37,811 nucleotides of DNA. Origin: an uncultured Muribaculaceae bacterium (lineage in GTDB: Bacteria; Bacteroidota; Bacteroidia; Bacteroidales; Muribaculaceae). The stretch is from the NCBI GenBank assembly GCA_944321865.1, contig CALUMZ010000019.1:1-37811 (forward strand), in the 5' to 3' direction. The position numbers and the translations under genes are program-made. The notes under the pieces were generated by a model. It ran no database searches. It was not told the origin of the DNA and saw nothing but the letters and a program-made list of their open reading frames with translations. This document shows, one piece after another, positions 1 to 6,551 of this stretch (the stretch's first letter is position 1; the number at the start of each line of letters is the position of its first letter).

Positions 1-2
1 AG

Positions 3-75
3 AGCGGAAGACGAGGCTCAAACTCGCGACCCTCAGCTTGGAAGGCTGATGCTCTATCAACTGAGCTACTTCCGC
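3..75 (-). tRNA. tRNA-Gly (UCC)
   Basis: A cloverleaf is readable on the minus strand. The acceptor arms GCGGAAG and CUUCCGC pair, the D arm contains AGCUCAGUUGAUAGAGC, the anticodon loop is CUUCCAA with anticodon UCC, and the T arm contains GAGUUUGAGCCUC. The discriminator base is U and no CCA is encoded. It is the last tRNA of a three-tRNA minus-strand cluster, 10 bases after tRNA-Tyr. In many Bacteroidales this cluster continues into further tRNAs and tuf, which would lie beyond the left edge; that part is inference. Confidence 0.95.
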
Positions 76-85
76 AACTCGTTGG

Positions 86-168
86 TGGGCAAAGATGGAT
101 TCGAACCACCGAAGGCGTAAGCCAGCAGATTTACAGTCTGCCCCATTTGGCCACTCTGGTATTTGCCC
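86..168 (-). tRNA. tRNA-Tyr (GUA)
   Basis: The minus strand gives acceptor arms GGGCAAA and UUUGCCC, a D arm, an anticodon stem-loop with GUA, a long variable arm (GCUUACGCC region) as expected of a class II tyrosine tRNA, and a T arm GGUUCGAAUCC. Discriminator A is followed by CCA at 85-83, so this tRNA may have an encoded CCA end although its two neighbours do not. It lies 12 bases downstream of tRNA-Thr and is probably co-transcribed with it. Confidence 0.95.
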
Positions 169-180
169 TTTGTTCTTTTG

Positions 181-254
181 AGCCTCTTGTCGGATTCGAA
201 CCAACGACCCCGAGATTACAAATCACGTGCTCTGGCCAACTGAGCTAAAGAGGC
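181..254 (-). tRNA. tRNA-Thr (UGU)
   Basis: Minus-strand cloverleaf with acceptor arms GCCUCUU and AAGAGGC, D arm UAGCUCAGUUGGCCAGAGC, anticodon loop UUUGUAA (anticodon UGU) and T arm GUUGGUUCGAAUCC. No CCA is encoded. It is the first tRNA of the cluster; a consensus-type promoter lies about 50 bases upstream (301-330). Confidence 0.95.
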
Positions 255-300
255 GTTCTCTCTTGCCCCCGGCGTAAAGCGTTAAGGGCTTAAAGCGGTG

Positions 301-330
301 CAAAGTTACGTACATTTTTTTAATTACAAA
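301..330 (-). promoter_or_regulatory. Promoter of the tRNA-Thr-Tyr-Gly cluster
   Basis: Read on the minus strand there is a -33 element TTTG (327-330), an 18-base spacer and a -7 element TAACTTTG (301-308). This fits the Bacteroidetes primary-sigma consensus TTTG/TAnnTTTG, with a spacer one base short of the usual 19-21. Transcription would start near 294, about 40 bases before the tRNA-Thr 5' end. Confidence 0.7.
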
Positions 331-445
331 ATTTTCGGCACTCTTTTTTTGAAAAATATTTTGCGACTTTTGAAAACCGCCATGTAAATCAGCCTGTTGG
401 CACATTCATGTTTTTCACCACATTTTTTGGACGGAACGAAAAATA

Positions 446-465
446 CCGGTTAAATTTTAAACCGG
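446..465 (-). terminator. Probable intrinsic terminator between hpf and the tRNA cluster
   Basis: CCGGTT and AACCGG form a 6-bp GC-rich stem around an 8-base A/T loop. On the minus strand it is followed by TATTTTT. It would stop transcription arriving from xerC-hpf and the repeat block before the tRNA promoter at 301-330. The stem is short, so the call is moderate. The rest of 255-526 shows no gene. Confidence 0.45.
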
Positions 466-560
466 CAAAACTGCAGCTGCCCCGCAGCCATCACTACAAA
501 AAAACATCCTCTACGACATTGTAGCAGTAGAGGGTGTATCAAAATTCCGACATTGATGTT

Positions 561-588
561 GTAGAGACGCGGCGCGCCACGTCTCTAC
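561..588. repeat. 28-bp hairpin, GGCGCGCC core
   Basis: A near-perfect palindrome with arms GTAGAGACG and CGTCTCTAC around a core containing GGCGCGCC; one central base pair (C570/A579) is mismatched. The same outer arms with other cores recur at 8611-8638, 8806-8833 and 29738-29765, and in part at 8695-8716 and 2604-2627. Confidence 0.85.
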
Positions 589-640
589 GAGAGTAACAAC
601 ATATAAAACATTGAATATCAACGACTTGTCAAACACAGTT

Positions 641-935
641 GTAGAGGGTGTATCAAAATTGTGAAATATGCCGGAAAAGGGCTGCGTAGCTGCCCAATTA
701 TGCTTAACGCCGGGCGAGGCGCAGCCGAACCCGGTGTGGAACTGCCTCCACCACACAAAACGTCCTCGCAGAGGGCGAACATATTTGTATTCAGGTTGTT
801 ATTCGCCCCCTACGGGGACGGCAGTGCAGGTGTTATGACTACACCGGGTTCGGCTCCCTTGAGGTCGCCTCGCCCGGCGTTAAGCATAATTGGGCAGCTA
901 CGCAGCCCCTTTTCCCATTTTGATACACCCTCTAC
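641..935. mobile_element. Non-autonomous palindromic element (MITE-like), about 295 bp
   Basis: The left arm (641-737) and right arm (841-935) are inverted repeats of each other over most of their length. Both end in GTAGAGGGTGTATCAAAAT. They share a stretch of more than 40 bases (675-720 against 868-912, one base inserted) and a second of 15 bases (723-737 against 841-855). A smaller hairpin, GGGCGAA/TTCGCCC, sits near the middle (774-809). The whole unit could fold into one long cruciform or RNA hairpin. It has no credible coding frame and no clear target-site duplication, so movement would need a transposase acting in trans. Confidence 0.75.
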
Positions 936-1061
936 TGCCTTGATACACCCTCTACTGCCACATTGAAATAACAATTTTGATACACCCCTCTACAACCGGG
1001 TATTTTGAATATAAGATGGTTTATATTCAACATTTTATGCAATCAGAGCGGTAACAATATG

Positions 1062-1080
1062 TGCAAAATCATATTTTGCA
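1062..1080 (-). terminator. AT-rich hairpin after hpf
   Basis: TGCAAAAT and ATTTTGCA form an 8-bp stem with a 3-base loop, 20 bases beyond the hpf stop. There is no clear U-tract, so it could be a weak terminator or an mRNA 3'-end stabiliser. The remaining bases between 994 and 1100 hold only the palindrome CCTCCGGAGG (1088-1097). Confidence 0.35.
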
Positions 1081-1100
1081 GCACCTGCCTCCGGAGGGAT

Positions 1101-1394
1101 TTATTTATTCTTATCGAATTTTTCAAGTTGGCGTTCAAGGGCATCGATACACAAGTCAACCGCTTCTTCAAATGTGTCGGCCGTCTTCGATGCAAACAGG
1201 TCCTCACGATTAGGGATAATGAGTTTTATGCCTGCTTCCTTGTTCATTGCCGTCTCAGGCTTTACGACTTTCAGTGTGACATTAAACTCGGTTACGTCTT
1301 CATTGCGGCGGGCAAGCCTTTGCGCCTTCTTATTGATAAACTCCTCTAATTTCGCAGTTGCGTCGAAATGGATTGATTTAATCTTTACTTCCAT
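1101..1394 (-). CDS. hpf: Ribosome hibernation promoting factor (HPF/RaiA family), short form
   Basis: A 97-residue protein beginning MEVKIKSIHF. HPF-family proteins bind the decoding region of the 30S subunit and keep idle ribosomes inactive and protected in stationary phase. Visible features are the N-terminal beta strand, the first helix with KLEEFINKKAQRLARR, the VTLKVVKPE strand, and the helix FEEAVDLCIDALERQLEKFDKNK. The length matches the short family, without the dimerisation domain of long HPF. The start overlaps the end of xerC by 17 bases, so the two are co-transcribed and probably coupled. A perfect Shine-Dalgarno sequence precedes the ATG, which is exceptional for this phylum. 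Confidence 0.93.
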   Translation of the reverse strand: MEVKIKSIHFDATAKLEEFINKKAQRLARRNEDVTEFNVTLKVVKPETAMNKEAGIKLIIPNREDLFASKTADTFEEAVDLCIDALERQLEKFDKNK

Positions 1395-2304
1395 AATTTA
1401 CCTCCTTTTTTAACGCCCTTGGGTGGGCAAGTTTGTAATTACTTTTAAGTTCACTAAATGTGATATGTGTGTACACCTGCGTTGCCGCAAGCGACTCGTG
1501 TCCCATTATTTCTTTTACGCTGTTGATTTCGGCCCCGTTGTTAAGCATCGCCGAGGCGAATGTGTGGCGCAACACGTGCGGGCTCAACTTGTGAGCCCCG
1601 CCCACAGTGGCAAGCGAATCATGAACAATGCGGTATACCATTGTCGGATACAGCGGTTCGCCACAGGTCCGCAAGAAGAGTTGTTGCGGACGCGCAATTC
1701 CCGTCACCTTGCCGCGCATTTCGCGATATGCCTCGATGGCTTGCGCCAGCTCCCGGCCGAAAGGCACTATGCGCTCCTTGTTGCGCTTGCCATGCACCTT
1801 CATCTCCCCACGGCCTGTATCCACGTCGGCATCGCGCAAGTCGATGAGTTCGGCACGGCGTATTCCGGTCTCATACAGGGTCATCACTATGGTTCGTCCC
1901 AGAATGGCATTATAGTCGTTTCCATCGATCGGGGCATCAAGTAGCTCGTCCATCTTCTCAACCCGCAGGTATGCAGGCAACGGCATCTTGAACTTTGCAA
2001 GTTCTATGTCGGCTGCCGGGTTCGACTCGACGAGCCCGCGGCGCATCAGGTATTTATAAAATGCCCTTACAGCCTGCACTTTGCGGCGAATGGTGCGAGC
2101 ACCGTCGCCCATGCCGCTCAGGTGCAGCATCCAAGCGCGCAAGTCCCCTACCGTAATGCTTGCGGCATCAAAACCGTCGGCATCGTCGGGCGAAAAGTAT
2201 TGCTGCAATTGCCGCAGGTCGTTACCGTATGACAAAACGGTACAAGCCGACAGATTCAGCTCATACCGTATATATCTTAAGAATGCCTCTATCAATTTGT
2301 TCAT
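1378..2304 (-). CDS. xerC: Tyrosine recombinase XerC/XerD family
   Basis: A 308-residue site-specific recombinase expected to act at dif in chromosome dimer resolution. An N-terminal SAM-like core-binding domain (residues 1-90, MNKLIEAFLRYIRYELNLS) is followed by the catalytic domain. Catalytic residues are visible: R149 in TGIRRAEL, K173 in HGKRNKERIVPF, H243 and R246 in HVLRHTFA, H269 in GHESLAATQVYTH, and nucleophile Y278. The frame stays open for 69 codons upstream (to 2511), but that part is encoded by the flanking direct repeat and has no recombinase character, so the start at 2304 is chosen. It has the length of housekeeping Xer proteins rather than phage integrases. XerC or XerD cannot be settled from this sequence alone. 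Confidence 0.9.
   Translation of the reverse strand: MNKLIEAFLRYIRYELNLSACTVLSYGNDLRQLQQYFSPDDADGFDAASITVGDLRAWMLHLSGMGDGARTIRRKVQAVRAFYKYLMRRGLVESNPAADIELAKFKMPLPAYLRVEKMDELLDAPIDGNDYNAILGRTIVMTLYETGIRRAELIDLRDADVDTGRGEMKVHGKRNKERIVPFGRELAQAIEAYREMRGKVTGIARPQQLFLRTCGEPLYPTMVYRIVHDSLATVGGAHKLSPHVLRHTFASAMLNNGAEINSVKEIMGHESLAATQVYTHITFSELKSNYKLAHPRALKKEVNYGSKD
1400..1407 (-). promoter_or_regulatory. Strong Shine-Dalgarno of hpf inside xerC
   Basis: The minus strand reads AAAAAAGGAGGTAAATT directly before the hpf ATG. AAGGAGGT is an 8-base perfect complement of the 16S 3' end, 5 bases from the start codon. It lies within the last codons of xerC. Other starts checked in this window (greA, dut, the DUF4292 protein, dacB, folB, the sigma fusion) show nothing similar. 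This is normal for Bacteroidetes, where the anti-Shine-Dalgarno is reported to be masked on the ribosome. Confidence 0.85.
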
Positions 2305-2333
2305 ACTGCCCGGCGTTTTCCGATTGCCTCGGT

Positions 2334-2585
2334 ACGAATATATGCAACTTTTTCCTCTTTTCCAAATTTTCGCGGGGCTTCTTTTGGCTTCTTTAGACAA
2401 AAAGACAAAAAAACGCATGTTTTTTAAAGACATATTTTCACCACCATCTGTTGTAGAGACGCAAAATTTTGCGTCTTCGCCGCCACAATGCTGCAAACGT
2501 GGCACCGCCACGTCCCGGGCTTTGCCACTCCTCCATTAATCCACATATATTGAATACCAGATTGATGCAGAAAGCACACATTGGC
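2334..2585. repeat. 252-bp direct repeat, copy A (upstream of xerC)
   Basis: Nearly identical to 3644-3894 in the same orientation. I see three substitutions, one A-tract length change and a 2-base deletion, about 98% identity. It ends 29 bases before the xerC start. It contains the hairpin GACGC-AAAATTTT-GCGTC (2457-2474) and a smaller ACGTGGC/GCCACGT hairpin (2497-2512). I find no consensus TAnnTTTG box in it on the minus strand. Confidence 0.95.
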
Positions 2586-2603
2586 AGGGTCATAATGTAC
2601 TAA

Positions 2604-2627
2604 TAGAGACGCGATTCATCGCGTCTA
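2604..2627. repeat. Hairpin of the GTAGAGACG family, GATTCATC core
   Basis: AGACGCGAT and ATCGCGTCT pair around a 2-base centre, and the outer bases TAG/CTA extend the relation to the GTAGAGACG...CGTCTCTAC hairpins elsewhere in the window. It lies between repeat copy A and the end of the DUF3791/DUF3990 module, so it could also act as that operon's 3' structure. Confidence 0.6.
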
Positions 2628-2684
2628 ATGTGCAGATATGATGATAATTTGCCCCGACCTATGGAATACGGCATTCAGGAGACG

Positions 2685-2924
2685 TTATTTTGCTTTCTGT
2701 TGTATTTCTGCATTCTTGCCGCTTAATTCCTCTTGCAAAACATCATAGACATATAGCGGACTTTGGTAATACAATCCGGTCAACGGGTCTGTCAACTTAT
2801 TATATGTATTTGACGAATACACCATCTCCATCGCCGCTTTCATGTCGACATGGAATTGCTCCATAACCAAAACCACCAATTCGGTTGTAATGCATTCTAT
2901 CATGAAATATTGGTCGTCGGTCAT
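2685..2924 (-). CDS. Small partner protein of a DUF3791/DUF3990 module
   Basis: A 79-residue acidic protein beginning MTDDQYFMIECITTEL, with no signal peptide or membrane segment. The segment SSNTYNKLTDPLTGLYYQSPLYVYDVLQEEL matches small proteins that I recall accompanying DUF3990 genes in Firmicutes and Bacteroidetes; no function is known to me. Its ATG overlaps the stop of the DUF3990 gene (ATGA), so it is the third gene of a translationally coupled operon. By analogy with two- and three-gene toxin-antitoxin units it could be an antitoxin or adaptor, but that is inference. Confidence 0.75.
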   Translation of the reverse strand: MTDDQYFMIECITTELVVLVMEQFHVDMKAAMEMVYSSNTYNKLTDPLTGLYYQSPLYVYDVLQEELSGKNAEIQQKAK

Positions 2925-3394
2925 ACCTTCTTAAGTAATTTTATGGCTCTTTCTGTTCCGAAATAATATTGAATAGTCACTCGCACATATTTTAGATTCT
3001 CGATAAGTGTCGGCAAATTTATGTAACGTTTCATGTATCTGAACAATTGCAATCCCACTTGGTCGTCCGCAATCGGACCAACTACAATATCGAAATCATG
3101 CGCCCGCTCCTGCGTTCTGCGATCACGGTTTGCCAATATGAAACGAGCCCATTCCTCCGAATAGCTATCGAATATCTTAATATTGAAATCGGCTCGGCCA
3201 AGGACGCTTTCATCAAACTCGTAAATGTTGAGTATCGGCGAACCACCGTTTTGGCGGGCTTTCTGTTCTCCCATTCGCAGAGCCTGTTCTTTGTCGGCTG
3301 TAAGGTAAAATCCTTGCCCGAAGTCTTTGTTCGGACGTGATTTCGACAAGTCAATATTGCATATTTCTTGATTGGAACCGTGATAAAGTATCAT
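2921..3394 (-). CDS. DUF3990 protein, ADP-ribosyltransferase-like fold (putative toxin)
   Basis: A 157-residue protein starting MILYHGSNQE. The pattern YHGS (residues 4-7), then SKSRPNKDFGQGFYLTADKEQALRMGEQKA (residues 18-47), is the DUF3990 signature. The H of YHGS and the Y of GFYLT correspond to the H and Y of H-Y-E-type ADP-ribosyltransferases, the clan to which DUF3990 is assigned as I recall. The later VVGPIADDQV segment is also typical. A NAD-dependent modification of a nucleic acid or protein target would fit, but no substrate can be read from sequence. The start overlaps the upstream gene by ATGA and the stop overlaps the downstream gene by ATGA. The module sits between two 250-bp direct repeats. 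Confidence 0.8.
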   Translation of the reverse strand: MILYHGSNQEICNIDLSKSRPNKDFGQGFYLTADKEQALRMGEQKARQNGGSPILNIYEFDESVLGRADFNIKIFDSYSEEWARFILANRDRRTQERAHDFDIVVGPIADDQVGLQLFRYMKRYINLPTLIENLKYVRVTIQYYFGTERAIKLLKKV

Positions 3395-3615
3395 GCCAAT
3401 GTCCCTCCGTTTTGTTTACACATACTCGTAACATTGTCGATCGTATCTTCTATCGAAAACAAGTGCTCCACATCATAGAATTCATCCAAATAATCTATAC
3501 CTTTATATCGTTTCAAATAGGCATAGGCTTGTTGCGTCGGAATCTTAAAACGGTTGGCAAATTCCGATATGCACACCACAATGTATTCTATCTTATTTTT
3601 TGTGTCTTTTTCCAT
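3391..3615 (-). CDS. DUF3791 protein (putative antitoxin-side partner)
   Basis: A 74-residue protein from MEKDTKNKIEYIVVC. The sequence KIEYIVVCISEFANRFKIPTQQAYAYLKRYKGIDYLDEFYDVEHLFSIEDTIDN, with its pattern of an N-terminal helix, QQAYxYLxxYxGIDYLxEFYDVEHLFSxED, is diagnostic of DUF3791. An ATG two codons upstream (3621) is equally possible. The frame stays open to 3675, but codons before 3621 lie in repeat copy B and are rejected. It is the first gene of the operon and overlaps the DUF3990 gene by 4 bases. DUF3791 and DUF3990 genes are commonly adjacent; pairing with an ADP-ribosyltransferase-like protein suggests antitoxin or target recognition, unproven. Confidence 0.8.
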   Translation of the reverse strand: MEKDTKNKIEYIVVCISEFANRFKIPTQQAYAYLKRYKGIDYLDEFYDVEHLFSIEDTIDNVTSMCKQNGGTLA

Positions 3616-3643
3616 GATCATATTGGTTAGACATTGCCTTAAC

Positions 3644-3894
3644 ACGAATATATGCAACTTTTTCCTCTTTTCCAAATTTTCGCGGGGCTTCTTTTGGCTT
3701 CTTTAGACAAAAAGACAAAAAAAACGCATGTTTTTTAAAGACATATTTTCACCACCATCTGTTGTTGAGACGCAAAATTTTGCGTCTTCGCCGCCACAAT
3801 GCTGCAAACGTGACACCGCCACGTCCCGGGCTTTGCCACTCCTCCATTAATCCACATATATTGAATACCAGATTGATGCAGACAGCACATTGGC
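3644..3894. repeat. 251-bp direct repeat, copy B (upstream of the DUF3791 operon)
   Basis: The second copy of 2334-2585, same orientation. It ends 22-28 bases before the DUF3791 start, while copy A ends 29 bases before the xerC start, so the repeat holds the same position relative to two different transcription units. Differences from copy A: one extra A in the A-tract, T for A in the GTTGTTGAG segment, A for G in GTGACACC, and a changed right edge. Confidence 0.95.
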
Positions 3895-3962
3895 GAGGTC
3901 TGAAGGTGGAAGTATACCATGGCGGCTCGTACTTTTGGGTGGGAGGGGAATACGGTAATAGA

Positions 3963-4000
3963 AAGAGGGCACTCCTGCATGGTTGCGGGAATACCCTCTT
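3963..4000 (-). terminator. Intrinsic terminator of the calycin-like gene
   Basis: On the minus strand AAGAGGG and CCCTCTT form a 7-bp outer stem, continued by ATTCC/GGAGT and GCA/TGC inside, followed by TTCTATT. It begins 33 bases after the stop of the 4034-6178 gene. The stretch 3895-4033 holds nothing else that I can recognise. Confidence 0.6.
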
Positions 4001-4033
4001 GTTTGAGATTATGTGGTGAGAAAGCGCAGTGGC

Positions 4034-6178
4034 TTACTTCACGATTACCTTGACGTTGGTGCCGTCGATGCGCACGATGTAGATACCTGCGGTTACATCG
4101 ATAGTGGCGTCGCCGTCAACAATGCGGCTTGCAACGAGCGTGCCACCCATGTTATACACTTGTGCCATGCCGGTGTAGCCGTTGATGGCGATTGCCCCGG
4201 TGGTGCCGTATACTGCGGCGGTAGCTGCGTTGATGCCTTCAACCGACGACAATTTGCCGCTTGTGAAAGTGACATCGATTGGCATATTGCCACCGTCTCC
4301 GGTCCAAACAACATCAATCTTGAAGTCAACCTCATTGCCGGTGATGGTACCGCTCAACGTGACATCGGCATTAATGACAAAATTATCATCACCGAGTACC
4401 AAACCTTTGGCTTCGCCATTGTATTTTTTTGTTTCTCCTTCCTCGGTGATGGTCACATTCTCAACCTTGATGTCGCCTAATTGCATTCCGCTAAATGAGA
4501 AGTTAGGCAACAGGAATGTGCAAGTGCCATCGCCATTCTCTGTGATAGTGACTGTGGCAGATTGGTTATCGATGATTTGCTTCCCGCCCATTACAGCATT
4601 GATATAGCCATTATATTCCTCAGGTTCGGCGGGAGTGACAGCTTGCGATTCGGTGGTGAAGGTGACATCGATAGGGACATCGTCTCCACCATTGTTCCAA
4701 ACGACATTGATAGTAAAGTCAACAACATCGTCGGCAGTGATTGTGCCTTTTAATGTCACGTCGGCAACAATAGCACCGCCCTTTAATTGCATTCCTTCAA
4801 CATAACCATCGTATGTGGTAGTACCGTCTGCTTCGGTCATTGTCACATTTTCAACCACAATATCGCCGATAGGGAGAGTTGAGCCTCCCATGCTAAAGGT
4901 GAAGTTTGGCAGCTTGAATGTGCAAGTACCGTTGCCATTGTCTGTGATTTCAACGGTTGCCTGTTGCTCGGGCGAGGAAGTTCCGGCTAATGAAATATTC
5001 AGGTAGCCGCTGTATTGCTTGGGCTCGGCAGTGGAGTAAGTGATGGTGTAGGTGTGCGAGGTTTCGCCGTCGAGGTCGGCGCCGCCTTGATTGGTTACGG
5101 TGATGGTGATTTTGTTGTTTTCGGTGTCGAGTGCTACCTTGGCTTCGGCAAACTTGCTCTTGGTAGTGGCAACAACTTCATCGTCCGATGTGGGCATAGT
5201 GCCTGTGCAGGTGTAGTTATAGGTGCCGTCGGTGAGGGCGATTTCGCTTCCGCCGATGGTGAGCTTGCTGAGCGTAGAATAGTAAACCAGCGTCACGTCG
5301 TCAACGTCGAGAGTGTTGTTAACACCAAGTTTGGGACGGTTGAAATAGTCGGAGCTGGCGATAACGATGTTCAACTTTTCGGGAGTCGATTCGGTGAGGT
5401 ACTCGATAGGGAACACCTTCTGCGTCCAAGTGTCGATGTTGCCTTCAATATAGTTTTCGCTCTTTGAGATAAGCTCGAAGTCTTCACTCTTGGTAACACC
5501 GTCGGTAATCATGCCAAGCACGTCCTTGTCGCGGTTAACCATAGTTTTGTCTTTGGCTTCTGCTTTGCCGATAAATCCCATAAAACCGGCATAATCTGTA
5601 CCTACCCTTACAGTGGAAGTTGTAGAGCCTTTCCAAGAGTATATCATAATTGTGGCTTTTTCATCAGCATTCACAGTCCCGTCTGAAGCTTCGGTAGCAT
5701 GATTTCGCTTTAGCATCATAGACACAGCATCGGGACGGAAAGAGAAGTCGAGACCTCCGTATGAACCGCCATCGCTCTTGTCTTCGGATGTGCCAACGTT
5801 GTCGGCATCCCCATAGCTCCAAGCTGTGCCTAATGTAATGTAGGCAGGTGCGACAGACCCCATACCCATTGCTCCAAGGTATGTGTTTGTCATATTCACA
5901 GAATGTTTCGTTCTTTCTGCCTCCGGGGTATCATCGTCCGGTGTGGTATAATCAGGTTTTGCTGTCACAAGAGTCCCGGATATGACTGATTGCTTAACAT
6001 TTGACACGCTCCACCCGGCTGGTTCTGTGCCAACTTTTGAGGTTTCTTCGGCAATTGCATTGGGAATGCAATCCTCCCAAGTGCCGTCGAATGTGCCTAT
6101 GTCGTTGGGCAATTGTTGTGCCACGGCTGTGCCTGCGCAGGCAAGTGCAGTGGCAATAAGTGTGTAAATTTTCTTCAT
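4034..6178 (-). CDS. Secreted protein with two calycin-like domains and a T9SS-like C-terminal tail
   Basis: 714 residues. A Sec signal peptide (MKKIYTLIATALACAGTAVA, cut near Q21) precedes a region that resembles the PCMD/carbohydrate-module type of Bacteroides surface proteins (about 22-300). Next come a short beta region (300-385) and two homologous lipocalin-like repeats at about 389-510 and 522-640, each with the pattern NGYxN, TCTFxLPNFxFS, GDIxVENVTxTE and DVTFT. The last 60 residues (AIAINGYTG, VYNMGGTLVASR, GIYIVRIDG) resemble a type A T9SS sorting domain, so export across the outer membrane is likely. No catalytic residues are evident. It is divergent from the GH16 gene, and both may serve surface glycan binding or breakdown. 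Confidence 0.8.
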   Translation of the reverse strand: MKKIYTLIATALACAGTAVAQQLPNDIGTFDGTWEDCIPNAIAEETSKVGTEPAGWSVSNVKQSVISGTLVTAKPDYTTPDDDTPEAERTKHSVNMTNTYLGAMGMGSVAPAYITLGTAWSYGDADNVGTSEDKSDGGSYGGLDFSFRPDAVSMMLKRNHATEASDGTVNADEKATIMIYSWKGSTTSTVRVGTDYAGFMGFIGKAEAKDKTMVNRDKDVLGMITDGVTKSEDFELISKSENYIEGNIDTWTQKVFPIEYLTESTPEKLNIVIASSDYFNRPKLGVNNTLDVDDVTLVYYSTLSKLTIGGSEIALTDGTYNYTCTGTMPTSDDEVVATTKSKFAEAKVALDTENNKITITVTNQGGADLDGETSHTYTITYSTAEPKQYSGYLNISLAGTSSPEQQATVEITDNGNGTCTFKLPNFTFSMGGSTLPIGDIVVENVTMTEADGTTTYDGYVEGMQLKGGAIVADVTLKGTITADDVVDFTINVVWNNGGDDVPIDVTFTTESQAVTPAEPEEYNGYINAVMGGKQIIDNQSATVTITENGDGTCTFLLPNFSFSGMQLGDIKVENVTITEEGETKKYNGEAKGLVLGDDNFVINADVTLSGTITGNEVDFKIDVVWTGDGGNMPIDVTFTSGKLSSVEGINAATAAVYGTTGAIAINGYTGMAQVYNMGGTLVASRIVDGDATIDVTAGIYIVRIDGTNVKVIVK

Positions 6179-6222
6179 AATCTAAAAATAGTATGTTAGT
6201 AAAAATTTATCGATAAAATGTA

Positions 6223-6230
6223 CAAATCTA
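6223..6230 (-). promoter_or_regulatory. -7 box upstream of the calycin-like gene
   Basis: The minus strand reads TAGATTTG, matching TAnnTTTG, about 45 bases upstream of the start codon. No good TTTG lies 19-21 bases further upstream, so this is a partial promoter match. Confidence 0.4.
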
Positions 6231-6477
6231 TCGGAAACAGTCTAATTTCCTGCATTTTTCGCTGCAAAATTAGCAAAAATTGTTGGAATTGCGCCGTAAT
6301 GGAGCAATTAGTTACCACAAAATGTCATGAATGGAACAGCGGGGGGAGGCGCCGCATCCTCGCGGCACACTGCCCGGCATTGGCTATATTCGGGATGGAT
6401 TTCAATGTGGCAGTAGCAAATGTCAGTCTTGAAAATACTTTTTACGCCACTTTTTTTGTCTTCTGTCTGAAAAATAA

Positions 6478-6508
6478 TTTGCATTTCGGAATATTGTGCC
6501 TAAATTTG
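6478..6508 (+). promoter_or_regulatory. Consensus Bacteroidetes promoter of the GH16 gene
   Basis: TTTG (6478-6481), a 19-base spacer and TAAATTTG (6501-6508) form an exact match to the TTTG/TAnnTTTG consensus. Transcription should start near 6515, giving a leader of about 37 bases. The rest of the 373-base divergent region 6179-6551 shows no gene. Confidence 0.75.
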
Positions 6509-6551
6509 GCTCTTACATTCATAATACTAATATCTTAACATACACGGTAAC

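Larger units (their letters stand above)
527..993. repeat. Composite MITE-like repeat block 1
   Basis: A non-coding block built from copies of one end sequence. GTAGAGGGTGTATCAAAATT occurs forward at 527-546 and 641-660. Its reverse complement occurs at 917-935, at 940-955 (shorter) and at 972-993 (one extra C), so the outermost copies face each other like terminal inverted repeats. Inside are a hairpin at 561-588 and a long palindromic element at 641-935. About 130 bases from 527 recur, inverted and with few changes, at 8735-8864. No transposase is nearby. Open frames crossing this block are by-products of the palindromes. Confidence 0.85.

Noticed and set aside
511..966. Open frames of about 80-100 codons on both strands inside repeat block 1
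   Set aside because: They run through palindromes, repeat the translated end motif (FDTPST) and have no homology or start context.
2305..2511. 69-codon N-terminal extension of the Xer recombinase
   Set aside because: It is encoded by the 252-bp direct repeat and gives no recombinase-like sequence; MNKLIEAFLRYIRYELNLS at 2304 is the normal family start.
2334..2585. Direct repeats as ends of an insertion sequence
   Set aside because: No transposase lies between them and the repeats have no inverted termini; a duplicated upstream region explains the placement better.
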